From positions 92,562,259 through 92,626,258 of the forward strand of contig NC_085047.1 in assembly GCF_963662255.1 (NCBI RefSeq): a DNA stretch of 64,000 nt, given 5' to 3'. Of the stretch, positions 57,471-64,000 are shown in pieces. The position numbers and the translations under genes were made by a program. How positions within the stretch are numbered: position 1 is the stretch's first letter; each line of letters begins with the position of its first letter. Origin of the DNA: Cinclus cinclus (Eukaryota > Chordata > Aves > Passeriformes > Cinclidae). Below the pieces are notes generated by a model. It was given only the letters and a program-made list of their open reading frames with translations. It did not search any database and was not told the origin of the DNA.

Positions 57471-60400
57471 ATATTAAAATACTTTATTGACCTTTGGCTT
57501 CTAACCAGAGAGGCATGGAGGCATGTGCTGTATGGAAACACCACATGGGCTGTTTCTGGAGCTGTAAGAGAAGTTGAAGCTTCTCACCTTGTCTTAAGGC
57601 TACTAAACTCTCTTTTTAATTCTGAACTGATACTAACAGTTGATAATTTAAAATTATTTTAAATCAGGGCAACTTTAACTCTGAAGAGGAAAGCACACAA
57701 GCAAGCTGAATAGGATTTACCTAAAAGGCATTAAAAATTCAACTAGAATTAACTAAGAAATCCTCTTACTCTTACCTTGAATGAGAGAAAATCATATTTG
57801 CAAGTTGAAAAAATGGCTTGTTATGAGAGGAACATAAAAATGGGAGGCAGAAAACAAGGTCTGTTCTCAAAAAGTTATTTTTACAGATGTCTATAAAATT
57901 TAGGAGAGTTTCTAATAAAACAAATTGCCTGGAAAATTCAACTATACCCCAAGGAGTCATTGTATTCAATTTGGAGACACCACTCAGACATTACAGTGTG
58001 AAACAGCTTCCTTTAATTGAAAATCTCAGAGCAATCTCCTCCAGGAAGTTTTTTGCCACCTTTTATTAATTCAACTTTACTGTGAGGGGCACCTGCAAAC
58101 AGCTGACAACTGCCTTATTACAAATATTTTATAAAATGTATATTTTTTTATAAATAGCTTTCTGTATTGGCAGGGACTTTGAGTAATGCTGGGAAATGTT
58201 AGCTATGATTAAGTAGTTCATTAATAATTCAAAGCTGGAGAAAGTTATCAGAAGGATGCTAAAAAATCTCAGGACAGAAATGAGGGCATGTATGTTTAAA
58301 GACAGTCCTAGGAGGGGGAAAAAAGTATTGTGGAGAGAATGCAATGTATTTATAGAGCTCAAAAGGGTGTGCTCTGTGAAGGTATTGATAGGCAGTCTGT
58401 CCTTTTTTCAAGTCTTATCTTCAGGGTAGCAGAGCTCAAATGTGCCAAACACTTCTGGTGTTCAACTCTGATTGCATCTGTGCAATTTTCTCTGAGATTT
58501 ATGTCTGGTGCCAATGAAAGCAGTGGGCATTGTCTCACTATATTTAACATATTTGTTAGATTAACCGATTGCTTAAATGTTTTTATTCTTATCACATCTG
58601 CAGTGCCAAAACTTCACAGATCAACAAAAGGATGCTGGCTGGACAGATAGCAAAGTGACTGCTGTTCCAGGCAAGAAATACAGGCTCAGAAGTGTGACTA
58701 CTGCAGCCAGGGGAGAACAGAGCTCATGTGCCTGCTGAAGTTGTATTCCTGGTATTGTATTATGATTTTACTAAGGGTTCTTGGAAATGCACCCTCTCAC
58801 ACACGTGCTTTGCTTCTTCGTTTAGGAGAGACTGTAGAAAAGACAAAGGCATCTGGAGCAGGAAAGTCAGAAGATGCAGTAATGGGGCAAAACTATTCAC
58901 ACTGTGACTTCTGCTGGTGTCCTCTCAGTTATAATATTCTTGCAGAATATTTAATACCCTGCTATTTGCATGTGCTTTACTACCCCAGCACACATCCAAG
59001 TTAACTGAAGGTAGCCACTGATCATGGATATAGGAAATCAATTTTTGTTGCTGTCTTTGTGTCATAATTTTTAATTCCAGAGGTAAGTAGCTGATTTCCT
59101 TGAATTTGGGATTCTTTAGCTTTTTGATGTGGCTTGTGGTGTCTGGAGTTCTCAAGGCACATATTTGGGTGCAAAGAAATCATGCCTGCTGTTCACTGGT
59201 GTTCCTCTCTCTGATGCAAGTGGGTGCCCCAGAATATTGAGCTGCTGGCCTTTCAGAAGAGGTGAGTAATTTCCTCGTGGACTATGCTTTGTCATAAAAA
59301 TAAAAAAATCTTTCAGCACTGCATAGCATAACTATATATATGCCCATCAGTAGCCTCTGTGTGGGTGATTGAAGTGACCTTTATTGGTTTATTCACTGTA
59401 TTGCACTTGCCAGTGTACTCTGGGACTGGATGAAATACTATGTTTAGTCTCTAATTTCTTCTCTGAGAAGTGGATTGTGAATGGTAGATGTGGGAGAAAG
59501 AAACCAGCAATGTATCTTCCAACACACGTCAGTTCATCTAGTTTCATTTTATCAAATGCCCTTTATCCCTTCCATTTATCACTGGTTCATTTTTTGTAAC
59601 TTCTGTGGCAGAGAGGGGCTTGGGAAGTGATTTAAAAGAGAAATAAACATAAACCTTACAAATCAGCTCACTTGGAGACTGCCTAGAGGAAAAAGCAGTT
59701 ACTGTGCTAGCAGGTCAAACCAAGGCTGACATCACAGCCAGCAAGGGGACAAAACCACTGGGATGAGAGGGGCAAGAGAAAGAGAGAAAGACATAAGGTT
59801 AATTAGGAAGGATAAAATAAAAGCATTGAGCTTGAGAGAGTGAAAGAGAGGAAACTGTTAAGCAGGTCATGGAACAGAACATCAGACAAGGGAAAGGACA
59901 TTTGCCATTTTAGCTGCAAAACTGCAGTGTGAGCCGCTGTTCTAACTTCTGATTTAGCCTTTTCAGAAAAAAAAATTGCCTGAGTTTTCCAGAGTTTGCA
60001 CTACCTTTTTCCTGCTCAGGGTGGCCAGGGATTTCCATTCCATCTAGATTTTTAAATATTCCTTTCTATTCATGTGAGCCAAAGGAGTTTATGGACCTAG
60101 CAGGTATTGATGTCACAGTGGCCCAGAAGTAGAAGTTATCTGTGCTAAAATCAGGCTTTGTGTGGCTGATACTGAATTTCATGGGTACATACTTCATTTC
60201 CCCAGCAGAGCTTCTCTCAAAACACATAAGCAGGGTGGAGTACGAGTAAAGCCATGGTAATTTCAAATTTACTTCTCATTCAAGTTGAATGTCATTGTTT
60301 AGATTGTGTGGGTCTCCTTTGTGTTCCTGTACAAGATGTACATTCTTAGCCATAACACAATTGATAAGCTTTGAAACCATATATATTTCACAATGCTCAC

Positions 60401-63120
60401 AAAATCCACACAAAACAGACATTTTATAATGCTCAAATATGCTTATTTAAAAGTTGGTGGAGGAATTGTCCACAGTGTAGAATATCACGACAAGGTTTTG
60501 TACAGAGCAAATTTTTTTAAATTAAGCTTTTGGGTTTTTTTGTTGTTTTTGTTTTAAGTCTTTGAAAATAGGATTTTATGCTGATCTGCTGAAAGGCCTT
60601 ATCCAGCAGTACTGCTGGCACTAAGTCACAGGGTAAACACAGCCTGGCAGTGCAAGTCACAATGGACCACAGCTTGAAAATTACTGGCCTAGCAGCCTGG
60701 GAGTGGGAGCTCTCTGAGCTCTCCCTTTGAATCTCTTTTCTATTTCCCTTCTGAATTTCATAATGAACAGTATAAAAACCACCATTTCTACTTCTTGCTT
60801 TTGCCTGTGTAAAGGGAAAAGTGCAAGCACAGAAATACATTGTCTTTTCCCCCCCCATAAAGTCTTCATTCAGATGCTCATCAACCTAATTTTTCCTTCC
60901 TTCTCTCTCCTCTTTGCTCATGGGCAGCTCTCCTTTTCCATATCCCCCCGCTTCTGTTAGCATTGCTCCTTTGTGCCTCATGTTGTTTCTCCTCTCAGCA
61001 TGGCCTGCTGATGTGCTGTCATGCTGAGCAGAGGGGCTGGAGCAGGGGAGAGTCCTGCCAGCACTGGAAGAGGCAATGCTGTGCCTCCATTCAGTGCCAC
61101 ATTTATGTTCACTGATTATCCAGAGGTGCTGGATCCAACTGAGCCACTTCAGCTTGGTGTGACAGCATATCAACAGAGCAAGGAGGGAGCCCCAGGCCCC
61201 GGCACACACTGATTCATGAGAGCATCCCTCAGCAGATGTGGGGTTTCTTTCCTTCTGGCCAGCAGGGACTCAATCCCTCTTGTGTCTGTCTGGTGAGACT
61301 CTTTTGTAACAACGTGTTTATATTGCATTCCTTGTCCACCTGGTAACGCACAAGAGACAGGGCTAAGGATTTGATCTCCTGCAGAAGTTCTTTGGATGCT
61401 GTGCACTAGACCCACTAGAGATGCTCTCCAAAACACATCTGCTTAGGCTCTTGGTTGAGAACATCGGCCTGCAGCAAGCATGCCCTGTCCTGCTGAAGGC
61501 TGGAGCATTTCAGTGTCCTTTGGGGTGCAGCACCAGCTGCTGTGTCTCAGCTGGGAGACACAGGTTTCCTAAGCTGCTGTAACCTTGCTTACATCTGTGT
61601 GTGGCTCTCCAGCCTCAAGTGAGATGGTGGCTTGCATTGCCTGTTTCCATCTGCAGTTTGTGGCCCCTCAGAGGGCATTTGCCACGGGGTTGGCTTCACT
61701 GTGCCACCACAGTCACCTGCAGGGGTGACAGCTCTGTGTTGGGCTTTACACACTCCCATCATTTGTAGCCCATTTGTATGACACCTTAGCATCTTGATTA
61801 TTCCTTTGGTTTGTGTAACATTTATATTCCCCCCCAAAGTTCAAAAGCAGGTGTTTTTTAGCCTATTGAGATAGAATATTCATTTGAATTTTTTGGGATT
61901 ATGTTAATATTTTCCCATAAAGGAAGTTATTTGTTGTAACTTACTGTTCGGGTTGGTTGATCTTTGAATGTTTACTGCCAGGCAGATGTCCATAGTTTGT
62001 CCTACAGCTGATGATGTTCCAAACCTTGTCTCAACCTTTCTGCAGACTACTGCAACACTTCAAATTCCATGCTGGTCAGAATAAAGGTTTGGATTATAAT
62101 CTATCAAATAGTTTCCTACTTTTGTGTTCTTTGCATAGTATGTTTTACACTTCCATAGATCGTCTCAAACCTTTATTGAGAGGCATGTCCTTAGCCTCTG
62201 CATCCTTTCCACTGTGATTACTTTTGCTGTGATTGGTTCAAAGTCTTTTCACGAAGTCCATCTTTTGAGGTGCGGGTATGTTTGACAGTAACTTCAAAGA
62301 AACTGTAGGACAGTCAGATGAATGATACTTTATGGACATTTCTTCTTTGAATTGGTCAATGGAAAATTTAAGCCTCCACTGTTCCAAATGATTAGGAGAA
62401 CTATGACAGAAATGTAAAAAATAGTATGAAGAAAAATTACAGTCTCTTTTCTCTCTGTTATATTGTCTTTCAAAGTCCTGTCTTAGTTTCCACTCCAGAT
62501 CGAATCCAGTAGACTTTTCTGGGCTGGGCATGCAGATTAAGAACCATTGGTAATACAAGGGGTTTTTCTCTTATTCTCACCTCAAGCAGTAATCCTGCTT
62601 GTTTTAACGCATTCTCTTTGTGAGATTCCATGAAATATTTTGTTGGTGCAACTGAGAGATTCCAGTTTATGCCCAGGTAATCCCCTGACTCCCAGACACA
62701 CTGGGGGAAGCAGGAGATCACATCTGATGCTGCAAGGGCTGAAGAGTCAGGTGTGCCCAGCCCTGCCAGAGACTGAATGAGGCAGGCAGGAGCTGTTAGA
62801 GATGAAAAGAGTAAATGGACTTGCCTGGCAGTAAAGCTTAAATACTTCTGAATCAACTGGACTCTTGAAGGGGCCAGCTCAGGGATCTCAGCACCTGAGC
62901 TGGGATGGGAGTACACGAGTGTGCACTTCTTCCAGGCACAATAATGCAATTTCCTTCTGGGGATAACTGTTGGTGTCTAGAGAGAGCAAGGAAAAGCTCT
63001 CTTTGCTCTTGACGATCCTGCTTAGCATGGGACCTCCAGGTCAGAGGCTCTTGGCAACCTCCCTTATGTTCCCAGAAGTCATTTACCCTTCTCATGGCTC
63101 CTGTTTTATCAGAAGTCATT
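57471..63120. other. Unique DNA, no gene supported
   Basis: A long stretch without recognised repeats. It is AT-rich to about 60.5 kb, then closer to average GC at 60.6-61.7 kb and 62.6-63.1 kb. A purine-rich patch lies at 59.77-59.90 kb and a C8 run at about 60850. Three consecutive, overlapping minus-strand frames (62238-62558, 62470-62949 and 62853-63161) change register and are unrecognised. A 'tatttttacag' acceptor-like string before the 57887 frame has no partner. Confidence 0.4.
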
Positions 63121-63168
63121 AAAAAACAAACAAACAAACAAACAAACAAACAAACAAACAAACAAATC
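63121..63168. repeat. (CAAA)n microsatellite, about 11 units
   Basis: An A run followed by about eleven uninterrupted CAAA units. The minus-strand frame reading Phe-Val-Cys-Leu repeats here is an artefact of the repeat. Confidence 0.95.
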
Positions 63169-63756
63169 TCTATAACTACTAAGTGCCATTGTAATCTGGG
63201 CTTCAGTAGTCTGGGTTTCAGGTATATCCACTTTAATGGACTATAATCACTTTATAAGTTCTTATCTCAGTAACTTTATTCATAGTTATCTTGTCATATT
63301 GTTTGCTACAGGTTTTGGGCTGCAAAAATCTCTCTTCCATCAGATTCATCACTACCACATACATTTTTGTGCCCCTTAATAGTTTTTCAGCTGTAATATT
63401 TTCCTTATGATGATATGGTACTCTGATGTTGCATTTCTGTGGTGCATACCTTTATACATGTCCTGATAGAGCCTTTTTCCCTTTCAGTGTTACTGAGTTT
63501 TTTCTATTTGTTTGTCTTAATTTTTACTTTTCTTTTTCCTAGCATGACAAGTAGAAAATGGTGTCTATCTTATCTTCAGCTTGTGCTAATTTTTTTCTTC
63601 ACATGCTGTGACTCTCTTTCTGCTAGAGCACTGATTTGTCATGGTAAATTATACATAGCTCAATGTCATGTGGATTTCTGTGCTTTAAGTTGCATCCTTC
63701 ACTATTTTCCTTAGTCTAGCACCTTCTGTCAAACACATTCCTTTCTTTTTCAGCTC
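63169..63756. other. Unique DNA, no gene seen
   Basis: T-rich sequence with a 91-codon hydrophobic frame (63439-63714) that is probably a consequence of T-richness. Confidence 0.4.
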
Positions 63757-63816
63757 AAAAAAAAAAAACCCAAAAACAAAAACAAAACCACAAAAAAAAC
63801 AAACAAAAAAAAACCC
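63757..63816. repeat. A-rich (CAAAAA)n low-complexity tract
   Basis: About 60 bases of A runs separated by C, irregular in spacing. Confidence 0.9.
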
Positions 63817-64000
63817 AGAGAAGAGTAAATAACTTTAGCTGCTTTGTTGTAAAGCCTACAGAAGTTTTTGCAGTACTGTCTATGCAAACTACTATTTATC
63901 CAGAGTAGGATATGATGAAGAATACCACAAATCAGTTCTCAAAGAGAAGTGGGAATTTGAGAAACACTGTTACAGTCTCTTTTTTTCTCTTCACCTTGGC
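63817..64000. other. Unique DNA at the window edge, no gene seen
   Basis: Short unrecognised sequence, cut by the window end. Confidence 0.4.

Noticed and set aside
62238..63161. Three consecutive minus-strand frames (106, 159 and 102 codons) as one frameshifted gene
   Set aside because: The peptides resemble no family, the last is partly CAAA repeat, and the frame lengths are not unusual.
63121..63168. Regular short spacing suggestive of an array of biological repeats such as CRISPR
   Set aside because: It is a simple tetranucleotide microsatellite, and the genome is vertebrate.

Overview
The window reads as avian genomic DNA, most likely from a songbird. It contains many fragments of CR1 retrotransposons, some ending in the bird-typical 3' end (a 'ttggactcaatgatc...' block followed by attctatgat-like repeats). 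It also contains two solo LTRs that I recognise from memory as a family abundant in passerine genomes; that assignment was not checked against a database. Base composition is AT-rich and CpG-poor, with one short CpG-rich exception.

No intact protein-coding gene can be supported. The open frames are short, fall at the lengths expected by chance, or are produced by repeats. The long ones near 36.1-37.0 kb and 44.2-45.2 kb are tandem-repeat artefacts. The window therefore looks like a gene desert or a very large intron. Three weak hints of exons or coding fossils remain: an integrase-like fragment near 11 kb, an open segment bounded by splice-like signals near 19.3 kb, and a possible coiled-coil terminal exon with a poly(A) signal at 53.7-54.0 kb.

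Layout. 0-6.6 kb: unique AT-rich DNA with two CR1 3' ends. 6.7-6.95 kb: a 260-bp CpG-rich islet with (CAG)7 and a perfect short palindrome. 7.3 kb: a compound TA/TG/TA microsatellite. 8.5-8.9 kb: a minus-strand CR1. 11.0 kb: the integrase-like fossil. 14.3-14.5 kb: a perfect 228-bp CCCTT array. 14.5-33 kb: mostly unique DNA, a CR1 at 23 kb, small hairpins and microsatellites. 33.8 kb: a homeodomain-site-rich, enhancer-like stretch. 35.7-37.2 kb: a minus-strand solo LTR carrying a 14-unit minisatellite. 40.3-41.1 kb: an old CR1. 43.6-45.75 kb: a CR1 split by a plus-strand solo LTR of the same family, which also carries a minisatellite of about 13.7 units. 47.9-50.8 kb: several old CR1 pieces. 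51-64 kb: unique DNA with candidate regulatory elements, the possible terminal exon, a CR1 at 57.4 kb and A-rich repeats at the end.

The most interesting structure is the LTR pair. Two members of one LTR family lie in opposite orientation about 6.8 kb apart. Each has amplified the same short internal seed into a tandem array of about 0.5 kb, but with different unit lengths (31/35 bp against 38-40 bp). Both arrays sit between the LTR's TATA-like box and its AATAAA signal, so they would lie inside the transcribed part. Both also create long, meaningless antisense reading frames.
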